64,000 nucleotides of DNA from Clostridia bacterium (GCA_017437145.1 JAFSBT010000003.1:248001-312000); one strand, 5' to 3'. Numbered from the stretch's first letter, positions 19,601 through 27,487 are shown. The notes: generated from the sequence alone by a model not told the origin. Numbers and translations: made by a program.

Positions 19601-19843
19601 TTCATATCTGATTATTTTTGCAACATACTCTAATGTTAAAGGTTCCATATATACTTTATCTGCAATAGTTGTATCTGTCATAATTGTTGCTGGATTTGAA
19701 TTAACTAATATTACTTCATATCCCTCTTCCTTTAATGATAAACATGCTTGTGTACCTGCATAATCAAACTCTGCAGCTTGTCCTATAACAATAGGTCCTG
19801 ACCCTATTACTAAAACTTTTTTTACATCTGTTCTTTTTGGCAT
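16652..19843 (-). CDS. carB: Carbamoyl-phosphate synthase large subunit
   Basis: 1063 residues from ATG 19843 (MPKRTDVKKVLVIGSGPIVI), chosen because AAAGGATGG precedes it; this is the standard CarB start. Both ATP-grasp halves are complete, with the second-half repeat VLGSGPIRIGQGVEFDYS near residue 550 and the C-terminal allosteric domain (IRTRAKDKI). It makes carbamoyl phosphate for pyrimidine and arginine synthesis with CarA, which is not adjacent here. A leader peptide and terminator upstream (19945-20056) suggest attenuation. No in-frame CGG. Confidence 0.95.
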   Translation of the reverse strand: MPKRTDVKKVLVIGSGPIVIGQAAEFDYAGTQACLSLKEEGYEVILVNSNPATIMTDTTIADKVYMEPLTLEYVAKIIRYERPDAIIPGLGGQTGLNLGMQLAKKGILQECRVKLLGTSLESIECAEDRERFKELCESIGEPVIASEITYSIEEAVKAAKEIGYPVVLRPAFTLGGTGGGFAENEKELKEIMKNALQLSPTNQVLVEKSVKGYKEIEFEVMRDSNDTAIAICGMENLDPVGVHTGDSMVVAPIQTLNEHDFNMLKESSLKLIRALKIEGGCNVQFALNPNSSEYYLIEVNPRVSRSSALASKASGYPIARVTAKVAMGMNLDEIDIVNSPANLEPQLDYIATKISRFPFDKFTSASNKLGTQMKATGEIMSLGRTLEEGILKGIRSMEIGACHLYLEKFDDMTTEELLEYIKDGRDDRFFAVAELIRRGTDLQTIFDVTKITVFFLEKFKNIIDLEKVVEKNPMDLDVLKQAKKMGFSDKYIAKLWNKEEADIYLFRKENNVYPSYRMINTAPIEGERYVPYFYSTYNGKSTMPKKDPNHKDKKIVVLGSGPIRIGQGVEFDYSTVHAVTTIKKAGYEAIIINNNPETVSTDFTTSDKLYFEPLTIEDIMNVIDIEKPEGIIASLGGQTPINLAEGLMKLGVKIIGTDFEAIERAENRDAFEKIMKELEIPQPQGRAVTSIEEGIKVAEEIGYPVLVRPSYVLGGRAMQIVGSRRALEKYLKTAVAINKKQPVLVDKYITGRELEVDAVCDGRDVFVPGIMEHVEKTGIHSGDSISVYPTFSVSEEAKEKILEYTVKLGLGIGIVGLYNIQFIVDKEDNVYVIEVNPRSSRTVPFLSKATGYPLADIGTLAMLGKSLKAQGIIHVYPKEKQKWYVKAPVFSFSKLTGIDAYLSPEMKSTGEAIGYDKTLTRALYKALQSSGMNVENYGTIFVTLADKDKEVALPLIRRFYNLGFNIEATKGTAKFLKANGIRTRAKDKISEGSEAILESIRKGYVNYVINTREVDSIDQETDGFKIRRCAVENNVAMFTALDTVEVLLDVLEEITLCISTIDE

Positions 19844-19944
19844 TTTTACATCCATCCTTTCAAAAAATATTTATTTTAAATTATAAATTATCATTTAGTA
19901 GTGTCTATCGACGCAAGACGCCGTTTGTTTTTAAAACAGTTACG

Positions 19945-19975
19945 CAAAAAAAAATAAGGACTATAATCCTTATTA
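19945..19975 (-). terminator. Attenuator-type terminator in the carB leader
   Basis: On the minus strand AATAAGGA/TCCTTATT with a six-base loop is followed by nine T. It overlaps the stop codon of the 27-codon leader frame and lies about 100 bases before carB, so read-through would control carB. Confidence 0.65.
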
Positions 19976-20056
19976 AAATAAAAATGGAAATAAAACAACT
20001 GTAGAAGTTTCTTTTTTTAAAGTTATTAAATTACATTTTGTTTCATAAATTTCCAT
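19973..20056 (-). CDS. Putative carB leader peptide (27 residues)
   Basis: ATG 20056 with AGAGGTAAG upstream opens MEIYETKCNLITLKKETSTV and ends VLFPFLF. The mRNA just before the terminator is U-rich (GTTGTTTTATTTCCATTTTT), and the stop codon lies in the 5' arm of the terminator. This arrangement resembles the E. coli pyrBI leader, where slow transcription of a U-rich stretch under low UTP lets the ribosome catch up and melt the terminator. UTP sensing here is an inference. Confidence 0.5.
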   Translation of the reverse strand: MEIYETKCNLITLKKETSTVVLFPFLF

Positions 20057-20163
20057 TTTCTTACCTCTTTTTTTACATCTTAAATATTATAACAAAAATT
20101 ATATATAATTTGCAAGAGATTTTTCATTTTTTTGTTAAACAATAATAAAATTTTTATAAAACG

Positions 20164-20320
20164 TTGTAGGGGCGACCATTGGTCGTCCGCTCTACGAAGA
20201 ATTTGCTATATGTAAAATATATAAATTAATAAATATTAAAATTTAAAATAATAGTAATAATAAAAATATTATTTTAGGGTATTCCTATAAAGCACGGACG
20301 ACCAATGGTCGCCCCTACAA
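20164..20320. repeat. Long inverted pair of interspersed repeats
   Basis: TTGTAGGGGCGACCATTGG at 20165 and its inverted partner CCAATGGTCGCCCCTACA ending at 20320 enclose about 95 bases of AT-rich DNA. Each arm is itself palindromic, and outer flanks such as CTACGAAG resemble other copies. It looks like a mobile miniature element. Confidence 0.7.
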
Positions 20321-20345
20321 TATTCACTCAAATACATTATTTGTT

Positions 20346-21180
20346 TTAAAATTCCATTACAAATTCAGTTTCAAATTCTTTATTAGGTTCCAATGTAATT
20401 ATACCTTCTTTATCTTTGAAATATCCTGTTTCTTTTACTTTATCTGCAAAATTGTACCATGGTTCTATACATATATATGGTGCTCCTGGAATTGACCATA
20501 ATGCTAGTACTGGGTAATTTCCAAAATCAAATTCTACTATCTTTTTATTTTCGTTTTCATTTACTTCATATAATGTAATTTTTCTTGATTTATAATTTTT
20601 CATCATTATTGCATCATTTATAAAACTATCTGGTTTAATTCTTATTATTTTTTTATTTTCTAGCAAATTTTTTGCTGGTTTGTTAGATATAAAGTTTCCT
20701 TCTACTTCCATAAATTCAATTTCATTTTCTTCTTGTTCTAATTCAAAAAAATGCTCTTTCGTTACATCTATTTTTATTCCTGGATGTCCACCTATACCAA
20801 AAATCATAGTTTCATTTCCAGTATTTATAACTTTATATTGTGTAGATAGTATATTGTCTGTAATTGTATATGTTACATACAATTTAAATTCAAATGGAAA
20901 CATTTTTAAAGTTTCTTCATTACTTTCTAATAAATAAACTTGTTTATTTCCGTGTTTCTTCGATTTTTTTTAAATCCATATCTTTTGCAAAACCGTGTTG
21001 TGGTATAAAATATTCTTGATTATTTATTATTGTTTTATTATCTCTTAACCTACCTACTGTTGGAAAAAGTATTGGTGCTTGTCTGTCCCAAAAAGTTTTC
21101 CCATCATGTAATTTTTCCTCTCCATCAACTTTTATGCTTACTAGTTCTGCTCCCGGATTTTTAACTTTAATTTCAATCAT
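20346..21180 (-). CDS. Aldose 1-epimerase family protein, frame restored by +1 shift at CGG
   Basis: The first frame (MIEIKVKNPGAELVSIKVDG...) stops one codon after codon 77, a CGG at 20950-20952. Skipping its C reads ACA GGA AAT AAA and continues as NKQVYLLESNEETLKMFPFE into the rest of a galactose-mutarotase fold, with GGHPGIKID and the late segment FGNYPVLALWSIPGAPYICIEPW, cut here as APYICIEPW. The full protein is 277 residues, normal for the LACX-type aldose epimerase family; the extent is 835 bases (3n+1). It probably interconverts sugar anomers in the cytoplasm. Single-gene context. Confidence 0.85.
20950..20952 (-). other. CGG +1 recoding site (aldose epimerase)
   Basis: Zero frame ACA CGG AAA TAA; shifted ACA GGA AAT AAA CAA GTT, restoring the last 200 residues. 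Confidence 0.75.
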
Positions 21181-21247
21181 ATACTAACTCCTTATATATT
21201 TTTTATTTATTTTATAATATAAATCCTTAATTGTCCATTATAAATTA

Positions 21248-21316
21248 TTTTAATGAATAATGAAGAGTGAATAATAAAGGAGCACCCCCTCCCCGGAAAA
21301 CCGGAAAGGGGGTATA
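21248..21316. repeat. Repeat-associated AT-rich tail and C-rich hairpin
   Basis: AATGAATAATGAAGAGTGAA is a variant of the tail that accompanies other repeat copies (23310, 36420, 56460, 58860). It is followed by CCCCCTCCCCGG/CCGGAAAGGGGG, a hairpin that may terminate the nagB-like gene. Confidence 0.5.
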
Positions 21317-21333
21317 TTATTAACTGTAACAAA

Positions 21334-22170
21334 TCAAAGAATTTCCCAAATGTCAATATCTTCGGGATTTGCAAATACAGATTCGCCTTCTTTTTCGGCA
21401 ATTACTGACGCTGATTCCTCGTCAAGTATTACGAAAAGAATGCCGTCATGGGTCTGCAGTGCGCTGGCCGGTACATCTGTCGTTACTTCTCCGAAGAACG
21501 AACGATGCATAATGTCTGCCTTTGCCTTGCCGAAACCTGCCATAACAATTGCATTTGCCTCAAGAATATCAGCGATACCGCTTGTAATTGCCTTCTTAGG
21601 CACTTTTGTTGTATCGCCGCCGAAAAACTTATTTGCATTTGCTTCAATTGTTTCCTGATTCAAATCAACCACGTGAACTGTTGAATCAAATGCATCACCG
21701 GGCATGTTGAATGCGATATGACCGTCCTTGTCGCCAATGCCAAGAAGCTGAATAAAATACGAAGCCCATTTGTTGGTCGCTTCAATAATTGTTTTGTATC
21801 TGCCGACTTCTGCTTCAGGATTCATCCATTCATACGGAACATATGCATCAAGATGAGGCACTTTCCAGACGCTGTTTTCCAGCTCGGTCTGATAGCTGTA
21901 AAAGGGAAGTTCGCCTTTTTTTGCGCCAGGAGAAATATAATTATCGAGCTGACGGAAAGTCAAATCATTTTCGCTGCCTGCAACAGTTTCCATCATTTCG
22001 ATGAAATACTCATAAATCTTAACCGGCGTCTGTCCTGTTGCAGTACCGAAAAGAAGATTTTCGAATTTGGTATATGCGATATAAAAAATCTCCGCTGCAA
22101 ATTTTGATGCCTCATCCCTGTTGGGGAATTTGAGAAAAATTCTTGTCTGATTGTTTGCTGCCTGGTTCAT
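21334..22170 (-). CDS. Glucosamine-6-phosphate deaminase / 6-phosphogluconolactonase family protein
   Basis: 278 residues. FGTATGQTPVKIYEYF is the substrate-phosphate loop and LGIGDKDGHIAFNMPG corresponds to the NagB motif GIG.DGHIAFNEP, with Met in place of the conserved Glu. The C-terminal lid resembles NagB. It may convert glucosamine-6-phosphate to fructose-6-phosphate, but the changed motif leaves the substrate open. The gene is strikingly GC-richer (near 45%) than host-type neighbours, pointing to transfer from a higher-GC Firmicute. Start ATG 22170 with AAAAGGAGT. Confidence 0.75.
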   Translation of the reverse strand: MNQAANNQTRIFLKFPNRDEASKFAAEIFYIAYTKFENLLFGTATGQTPVKIYEYFIEMMETVAGSENDLTFRQLDNYISPGAKKGELPFYSYQTELENSVWKVPHLDAYVPYEWMNPEAEVGRYKTIIEATNKWASYFIQLLGIGDKDGHIAFNMPGDAFDSTVHVVDLNQETIEANANKFFGGDTTKVPKKAITSGIADILEANAIVMAGFGKAKADIMHRSFFGEVTTDVPASALQTHDGILFVILDEESASVIAEKEGESVFANPEDIDIWEIL

Positions 22171-22282
22171 AATGTTTTTACTCCTTTTAATTTATTTCTG
22201 CTTATGTCATTACCTATTGCTGCCTCCTAAATTTCAGCAAAAATATTTTAGTCTGACCTTTGACATTGCAGTAATCTATAAT

Positions 22283-22311
22283 ATTATATATTAAATTTAT
22301 GTAAACGTCAA
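22283..22311 (-). promoter_or_regulatory. Promoter with operator-like palindrome (nagB-like gene)
   Basis: TTGACG, 17 bases, TATAAT on the minus strand. Downstream is GATTACTGCAATGTCAA (22260-22276), shared exactly with the promoter at 23200 and inverted relative to the -35 region. Confidence 0.65.
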
Positions 22312-22326
22312 TATCTATTAAAAACA

Positions 22327-22371
22327 ATAACCGCATAGAGAAATTATTTCTCCATACGGTTATTGTTACAT
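22327..22371 (-). terminator. Hairpin terminator
   Basis: AATAACCGTATGGAG / CTC(T)ATGCGGTTATTG imperfect stem on the minus strand, after the gene at 22383-22718. Confidence 0.65.
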
Positions 22372-22382
22372 TAAGTCATAAA

Positions 22383-22718
22383 TTACAATTTAAAAGTTAC
22401 TGTTGCTGCATAATAATTACCTTTGGAATTAGACTCACGTAAATCAATCTTTTTTATAACAAAAGCATTCATTAATGCATTCTGTATAAAACACAATGCA
22501 TTGAATTCACATGAAAGATTCCATAACATGATCATAAAAGAGTTGTTGTCTGTCTGTTTGATAAAAACGTTAACTGTTTCTATATTGTATCCTTCAGATT
22601 TTTCCTGGCAAATTTTAAGTTCTTTGTTTCCAAGAAATTTAGGATTCTTTTTTAACTCAGATACGACAGTTTTTTTTATACGTTTTATTTTTTCGTTGTC
22701 ATTTTTGAATTTTGCCAT
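22383..22718 (-). CDS. Hypothetical protein, first of a paralogous pair
   Basis: 111 residues, alpha/beta, rich in Lys and Asn. It is similar in length and layout to its upstream neighbour at 22746: a charged N-terminal helix, K.L....I...K.., V.I...D...F.I...NLS.E..AL, and a C-terminal GNYYA or GYYAIMDI strand. The two genes are 27 bases apart, probably one operon driven from 23200-23228. No family recognised. Confidence 0.55.
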   Translation of the reverse strand: MAKFKNDNEKIKRIKKTVVSELKKNPKFLGNKELKICQEKSEGYNIETVNVFIKQTDNNSFMIMLWNLSCEFNALCFIQNALMNAFVIKKIDLRESNSKGNYYAATVTFKL

Positions 22719-22745
22719 AAAATTGCACCTCTTGTAGTAAGATTG

Positions 22746-23081
22746 TTAAAATCCAATGTCCATAATTGCATAATAACCATTGAAAAAAGTTGAACCGTTA
22801 AAATTAACATTCTTAACTCTCAAATTCGAACATATTTCCTCAACAACCTTAGTCAATGCCTGGTATTCAGAGGAAAGATTCGAAAAATAAATTTTGAATG
22901 TTTTATCATCAACTTTCAATAGGCAAATAGCAACATCTTCATGCTTTAATACATCAATCTTTTCTTTACAAAAAACAATTTTTTTACCGTTAAGATATTT
23001 TGCTTCTTTTTTTAAAGCTTTAGCGATTAATTCTTTAAGCCGCTCTTCTTTTGGAACAGAGTTTTGCGTAATTTGACTCAT
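22746..23081 (-). CDS. Hypothetical protein, second of a paralogous pair
   Basis: 111 residues from ATG 23081, with GAGGTGAT just upstream. Paralogue of 22383-22718. An in-frame CGG (23040-23042) is read straight as sense in EERLKEL, because a +1 shift would stop after a few codons. GC and codon use belong to the cassette class rather than the host class. Confidence 0.55.
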   Translation of the reverse strand: MSQITQNSVPKEERLKELIAKALKKEAKYLNGKKIVFCKEKIDVLKHEDVAICLLKVDDKTFKIYFSNLSSEYQALTKVVEEICSNLRVKNVNFNGSTFFNGYYAIMDIGF

Positions 23082-23199
23082 TAATATCACCTCATAATAT
23101 TTTTAATTACCAGCTGTCACGTGTTTTAATGTTATCCTCTTTAGTAATATAATCTTCGAGGTTATTATAATAATACTTGACATTGCAGTAATCTTGCAT

Positions 23200-23228
23200 A
23201 TTTTATCATATGTTTATGTAAATGTCAA
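23200..23228 (-). promoter_or_regulatory. Promoter with operator-like palindrome (paralogous pair)
   Basis: TTGACA, 17 bases, TAAAAT on the minus strand, followed by GATTACTGCAATGTCAA (23178-23194) as at 22260. The -35 TTGACATTT and the downstream AATGTCAA form an inverted repeat around the promoter. Confidence 0.65.
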
Positions 23229-23266
23229 AATGTATATATTTATATATAATGCTTTATAATAAATAA

Positions 23267-23340
23267 CGGACGACCAATGGTCGCCCCTACATCAAAATCC
23301 TTGTAAAGGATTTTGTACTCTTCACTCTTCACTATTCATT
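23267..23340. repeat. Interspersed repeat copy with tail
   Basis: CGGACGACCAATGGTCGCCCCTACA, given as CGGACGACCAATGG then TCGCCCCTACA, followed by ATCAAAATCC/GGATTTTG and CTCTTCACTCTTCACTATTC. The tail runs into the last codons of the pyridoxal kinase gene. Confidence 0.7.
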
Positions 23341-24155
23341 AAAAGTTTAGGTAATACCTTTTCAAATTCTACACCATATGCATTTTCTTTCTTTTCATCA
23401 TATGTTACTTTTATACATTCCCATACATAATCAGTAGCTACCTTTAAAGCTTCTTCCAATGACAATTCGTTTACTAAAGCTCCTAAAAGTGTACTTGCAA
23501 ATATATCGCCTGTTCCGTGATATTTAACATCAATTTTTTCTTTAAAGTATTTAAAGAATTCGTGTGTTTCTTTATTATAACTCATAACACCTAATTCATT
23601 TTCTTTAAAACTTACTCCTGTAATTACAACTCTTTTAGGACCCAAAGCACTTAATTTTATTAATAGTTCTTTTATCTCTTCTTCTGAATATTTTTCTTTA
23701 TATTCAGTTTGTAACATATATGATACTTCTGTTAAATTAGGAACAATTATATCAGCTTTGCTACACAATTCTTTCATTCTGGTTGCAAACTCTTGGCTAA
23801 ATCCAGTATATAATTTTCCATTGTCTCCCATAACTGGGTCTATAAATATAAAATTATTTTCTGTTTTTAAATCTTTGAAAAATGTTTCTAAAATATCTAT
23901 TTGTTCATATGAACCTAGATATCCTGTATATATTGCTTCAAAACCAAATCCTTCTTTTTTCCAATGTTCTTTTATATCTAATAAATCAGAAGTTAAATCT
24001 CTATATGTAAAATCTTTAAATTGTGTATGTGTTGATAGCACAGCTGTAGGAAGTGCCGCCACTTCTACTCCCATACTTGATATTATTGGTAAAGCTACTG
24101 TAAGTGAACATTTCCCAATACATGATATATCTTGAACCGTTAATATTCTTTTCAT
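23322..24155 (-). CDS. pdxK: Pyridoxal/pyridoxamine kinase
   Basis: 277 residues of the ribokinase-fold PdxK/PdxY group. It begins MKRILTVQDISCIGKCSLTV, has VDPVMGD as IFIDPVMGDNGKLY and the anion-hole motif KYHGTGDIFAS with catalytic Asp. It phosphorylates pyridoxal or pyridoxamine at the expense of ATP to make the PLP cofactor. The stop of the upstream MFS gene overlaps its start (ATGA), so the two are co-translated. Its last residues (MNSEE) and stop are encoded by the tail of an interspersed repeat, so the repeat has replaced the original C-terminus. Confidence 0.9.
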   Translation of the reverse strand: MKRILTVQDISCIGKCSLTVALPIISSMGVEVAALPTAVLSTHTQFKDFTYRDLTSDLLDIKEHWKKEGFGFEAIYTGYLGSYEQIDILETFFKDLKTENNFIFIDPVMGDNGKLYTGFSQEFATRMKELCSKADIIVPNLTEVSYMLQTEYKEKYSEEEIKELLIKLSALGPKRVVITGVSFKENELGVMSYNKETHEFFKYFKEKIDVKYHGTGDIFASTLLGALVNELSLEEALKVATDYVWECIKVTYDEKKENAYGVEFEKVLPKLLMNSEE

Positions 24156-25453
24156 TTTTTGCCTTCTTTCTTAACTTTAAATTTTATATCTTCTTTTCTA
24201 TATTCTTCTGGCTTTAAACCAACTCTTGATTTCATAATCATTAGTACTACAAACATTATACCTAAAAACATTGTTCCTAAGATTATAAAATTGTTTTCAA
24301 CTGTTGTAACTGTTAATAAATAACTTGCAAACAAGGCTACTGAAATTTGCGAAATACTTTTTATTAAATCAAAACTTGATGATATTTTTGTTCTAATTTC
24401 TGCTGTTGTAAAGTTTTTAATATATCTACTTGATAATGTGTGATAAGGTGCTTGCATTGCATATTGTACCATATACATAACCAAAATTATTGCTATTTTT
24501 ATAATCCAATTTATATTTAGCAAAGATACTAAGCCTATTATCACAAATGTAGGAACATACACACTTACAAGAAAAGTTAACGCCCTGTTTCTAAATTTAT
24601 TATGTATTGTTTGCTGTAAAAAAGCAAAAATACCAGATACTATTGTTAATCCTGATATAATTATTGCAAAAAACTGTGGTGGTACATTAATATTTGTAAG
24701 CATACTTTCTCTTAAAGTATATGATGAATAAATTAGTCCATCGAAAAACAGCGTAAACATCATAATTGCTTGCAATCTATGTGATTTAAAAATAAATTTA
24801 AATGCAGTTGAAACCTCATCTTTATAATTTTTAAATCTTTGAATCAAATTTTTATCTTCATTCTTTTTCTTTTCTGTTACTTCTTTAAAACAAGTTGATA
24901 ATGCTATTGAAATAACAACAAATATTAATGAAATAAACATTGGTAAATATCCATTTACTACAAATAAAAATCCTGTTGCCATAGATGTAATTCCATCTAA
25001 AAAGTAATAATTTCTTGCACCAATTTCTTCAATTTTAGAAAATATGCTTTTACCTTTTCTATGTGATACTGATTCATATAAAAGGTCTGATTCTGCAATT
25101 GATTTTATAGAAAATGCAAAAGACATTATAATATATGCTAAAATTAAGGTTAATAAACCATTACAAAATATTAATTCAATTAAAGATAATGCTAATATAA
25201 AATTAGCTAGTATCAAACTATTTCTTTTTCCAATTTTATCTATAATACTCATACTAGGAATATTTAAAATTATTTTAAATACAGGAAATAATGCGTCTGT
25301 AAGCATAACTTGTGCTATTGAAAATCCTTTTGTACTAGTTAAAAAAATAAATGAAATTGCATAATAAAATAACAAATCCCATGAAAACATTTTATATATT
25401 GGATATAATCTTGCATTTCCTTTTTTTAATTTTATCAATTCTCTTTTGTTCAT
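24152..25453 (-). CDS. MFS transporter
   Basis: 433 residues with 12 predicted membrane segments and a basic cytoplasmic loop near residue 200, the usual MFS arrangement. IDKIGKRNS near residue 70 matches the loop 2-3 motif of the superfamily. It is coupled by a four-base overlap to the pyridoxal kinase, which suggests it could carry vitamin B6 vitamers; this is inferred only from position. No in-frame CGG. Confidence 0.8.
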   Translation of the reverse strand: MNKRELIKLKKGNARLYPIYKMFSWDLLFYYAISFIFLTSTKGFSIAQVMLTDALFPVFKIILNIPSMSIIDKIGKRNSLILANFILALSLIELIFCNGLLTLILAYIIMSFAFSIKSIAESDLLYESVSHRKGKSIFSKIEEIGARNYYFLDGITSMATGFLFVVNGYLPMFISLIFVVISIALSTCFKEVTEKKKNEDKNLIQRFKNYKDEVSTAFKFIFKSHRLQAIMMFTLFFDGLIYSSYTLRESMLTNINVPPQFFAIIISGLTIVSGIFAFLQQTIHNKFRNRALTFLVSVYVPTFVIIGLVSLLNINWIIKIAIILVMYMVQYAMQAPYHTLSSRYIKNFTTAEIRTKISSSFDLIKSISQISVALFASYLLTVTTVENNFIILGTMFLGIMFVVLMIMKSRVGLKPEEYRKEDIKFKVKKEGKK

Positions 25454-25561
25454 TAATTACACCTTTTCTTTTTTGTATATATTATATTTTTTTCTTTTAA
25501 GTTATTTTATTAATTTTATATCAAAAAAAAAGTTTTGTCTATATTATTTGTTATATAACAT

Positions 25562-25600
25562 GCAAAAGGCAGTCCCTGTTAAGAGACTGCCCCTGCGCTT
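25562..25600 (-). terminator. Terminator of the 121-residue cassette gene
   Basis: GGCAGTC / GACTGCC type stem (AGGCAGTCCCTGTTAAGAG then ACTGCCC). A near-identical hairpin ends the paralogous gene at 26106. Confidence 0.7.
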
Positions 25601-25609
25601 TTGCGGTGA

Positions 25610-25975
25610 TTAATAGTCAACAATGACTTCAATCTTGTCTTTATTGGCGTTTTTACCCGGGAAATTGTATCTGTTGCCCGGTTTTTCGTTGTCTCCTGAG
25701 ATTTTAATCCAGTTAACGCTGTATCCGTTTCTGGTAAGCGTTACCTTATAGGAAACTTTCGAATATTTCACTCCCTTTATGACAGGATTGATTACACTGT
25801 AGACACCCTCACCATGCCCCGTAAATTTCCGCTTGGATGCTTCCTGCATCCTGTCAATGGCCGTTCTTGTAATCCCTAACTTTGAAACCGAATCAGGGTC
25901 AATTTCGCTGTTAAGAAAATAAACAATAGGCGAAAAAGCGGTTTTAGACATTGTGAGTTTTTCTGTTCTTTTCAT
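25610..25975 (-). CDS. Hypothetical protein, cassette pair member A
   Basis: 121 residues, beta-rich. It is a paralogue of 26106-26477: both have D.VS.LG..R..ID.M near the N-terminus, EGV(Y/F), a GY.V(N/H)WI(K/R)I strand and a C-terminal F.FPGK.A. motif. The start has AAGGTGGTT. An in-frame CGG at 25829-25831 is plain sense. GC-rich, monocistronic, own promoter and terminator. No known family. Confidence 0.6.
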   Translation of the reverse strand: MKRTEKLTMSKTAFSPIVYFLNSEIDPDSVSKLGITRTAIDRMQEASKRKFTGHGEGVYSVINPVIKGVKYSKVSYKVTLTRNGYSVNWIKISGDNEKPGNRYNFPGKNANKDKIEVIVDY

Positions 25976-26018
25976 GGTTTAACCACCTTATAAGAATTTA
26001 CCTTTCGGTATGTTGAAT

Positions 26019-26047
26019 ATTATAACACAATTAAATGATTATGTCCA
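26019..26047 (-). promoter_or_regulatory. Promoter of cassette pair member A
   Basis: TGGACA, 17 bases, TATAAT on the minus strand; GTGGACATAA and TGTGTTATAAT are shared with the promoter at 26521. Confidence 0.65.
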
Positions 26048-26100
26048 CTTCTTATTGCAAAAGACAGCCCTCGTAAAAGGACTGCCCCTGCATTTTTTGT
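26044..26100 (-). terminator. Terminator of cassette pair member B
   Basis: GGGCAGTCC ... GGGCTGTC stem on the minus strand after the stop at 26106. Confidence 0.65.
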
Positions 26101-26105
26101 TGTGG

Positions 26106-26477
26106 TTATACAGTATCTCCCAGATCAACAAAGACACGACGTCTCTTTGTTGCAGCTTTTTTTCCGGGGAATAAAAACTCTTTTGTCAACTTTCCGTTTT
26201 CGTCGTAAATTCTTATCCAGTGAACTCTATATCCTTTCTTTTCTTTTACGACTTTGAATCTCATAGGAGGATAGTACAGTTCATTTACTGTACACTCTTC
26301 CGCATAAAAGACTCCTTCGGACTCTTCGCGAATGTATTTGTCGGTCTTCATCAAGTCGATGGAACGTCTTGAAAGACCAAGCCGAGAAACAGTTTCGGGT
26401 TTAGGTTCCATTCTTACAAACCAATCGACACCGCACAGTTCCTTAGGCCCCATGTACATTCTTTCATCGTTGTACAT
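26106..26477 (-). CDS. Hypothetical protein, cassette pair member B
   Basis: 123 residues, paralogue of 25610-25975 (shared ETVSRLGLSRRSID, GYRVHWIRI, LFPGKKA). AAGGTGGTT lies upstream of ATG 26477, the same leader as its partner. It carries an in-frame sense CGG at 26382-26384 followed by C. The tandem duplication with duplicated promoter and terminator shows that whole cassettes, not just coding regions, were copied. Confidence 0.6.
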   Translation of the reverse strand: MYNDERMYMGPKELCGVDWFVRMEPKPETVSRLGLSRRSIDLMKTDKYIREESEGVFYAEECTVNELYYPPMRFKVVKEKKGYRVHWIRIYDENGKLTKEFLFPGKKAATKRRRVFVDLGDTV

Positions 26478-26520
26478 AAAAAAACCACCTTAATCAAATT
26501 TAGCTTTCGCTATGTTAATT

Positions 26521-26549
26521 ATTATAACACACTCTCGTTTTTATGTCCA
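26521..26549 (-). promoter_or_regulatory. Promoter of cassette pair member B
   Basis: TGGACA, exactly 17 bases, TATAAT on the minus strand. Confidence 0.65.
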
Positions 26550-26596
26550 CTTTTATTTCGGTTAGTTTTATGATATACTCCTATATGGTGATTTAT

Positions 26597-27484
26597 GTGA
26601 TTTTAAAATATAATGTAGAAAAAAACAATAAATATAAAACTATTAGAGAAGTTTTAAAAAATGAATTTAAAATTTCGTCTAGACTTCTTACAAAATTAAG
26701 GAGCAATAAAAAAGTTTTATTAAATGGTTTTTCTACATATTTTGATAAGGAAATAAATTTTAATGATATTGTAGAGGTTTATTTAAATTATGATGAGGAT
26801 AATTCCAATATTGTCCCTAATAAGATACCTCTCGATATTATTTATGAAGATGAATCTTTCATTGTAATAAATAAACCTGCTGGTATTGCTATACATCCAT
26901 CATGCCTTCATTATGATACTAGCTTATCTAATGGTGTTAAATATTATTTTGATAAAATTGGATTAAAGAAAAAAATTAGACCTGTTAATAGATTAGATAA
27001 AGATACTTCTGGTTTAGTAATTTTTGCTAAGAATGAATATATCCAAGAATGTTTAGTTAGACAAATGAATTCTGCTCTTTTTTATAAAGAATATATTGCT
27101 ATTGTTAATGGTACTTTAGAACAAAAAAGTGGAATTATAGATGCTCCTATTGCAAGAAAAGAAAATAGTATAATAGAAAGATGTGTTTCTAATGATGGTG
27201 AAAATGCAGTTACTCTTTATGAAGTACTTAAAAGTTTTGACAACTTATCTTTGCTTAAATGTATTCTTAAAACTGGAAGAACTCATCAAATAAGAGTTCA
27301 TTGCAAGTTTATCGGTCATCCAATTATTGGTGACACATTATATGGAACAAAATCAGATATAATTTCTAGACAAGCTTTACATGCTTATAAAATAAAATTT
27401 ATTCATCCAATAAATAAATCTGCAGTTGAATTTTGTGTTCCTTTGCCAGATGATTTTATGAAGATTGTTGGGACTGAAATATAG
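26597..27484 (+). CDS. RluD-family pseudouridine synthase
   Basis: About 295 residues. The N-terminal S4-like RNA-binding part (TIREVLKNEFKISSRLLTKL) is followed by the catalytic domain with RPVNRLDKDTSGLVIF (catalytic Asp in RLDKDTSG) and the late motif GRTHQIRVH. It isomerises uridines in 23S rRNA. Start is uncertain: GTG 26597 has GGTGAT just upstream and gives a homologue-like N-terminus, while ATG 26585 or 26543 would add a stretch that overlaps promoter-like sequence. No in-frame CGG. Confidence 0.88.
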   Translation: MILKYNVEKNNKYKTIREVLKNEFKISSRLLTKLRSNKKVLLNGFSTYFDKEINFNDIVEVYLNYDEDNSNIVPNKIPLDIIYEDESFIVINKPAGIAIHPSCLHYDTSLSNGVKYYFDKIGLKKKIRPVNRLDKDTSGLVIFAKNEYIQECLVRQMNSALFYKEYIAIVNGTLEQKSGIIDAPIARKENSIIERCVSNDGENAVTLYEVLKSFDNLSLLKCILKTGRTHQIRVHCKFIGHPIIGDTLYGTKSDIISRQALHAYKIKFIHPINKSAVEFCVPLPDDFMKIVGTEI

Positions 27485-27487
27485 TAT

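Noticed and set aside
21789..22107. Overlapping plus-strand frames inside the nagB-like gene
   Set aside because: Shadows of a GC-richer coding region; the minus-strand frame has the family motifs.
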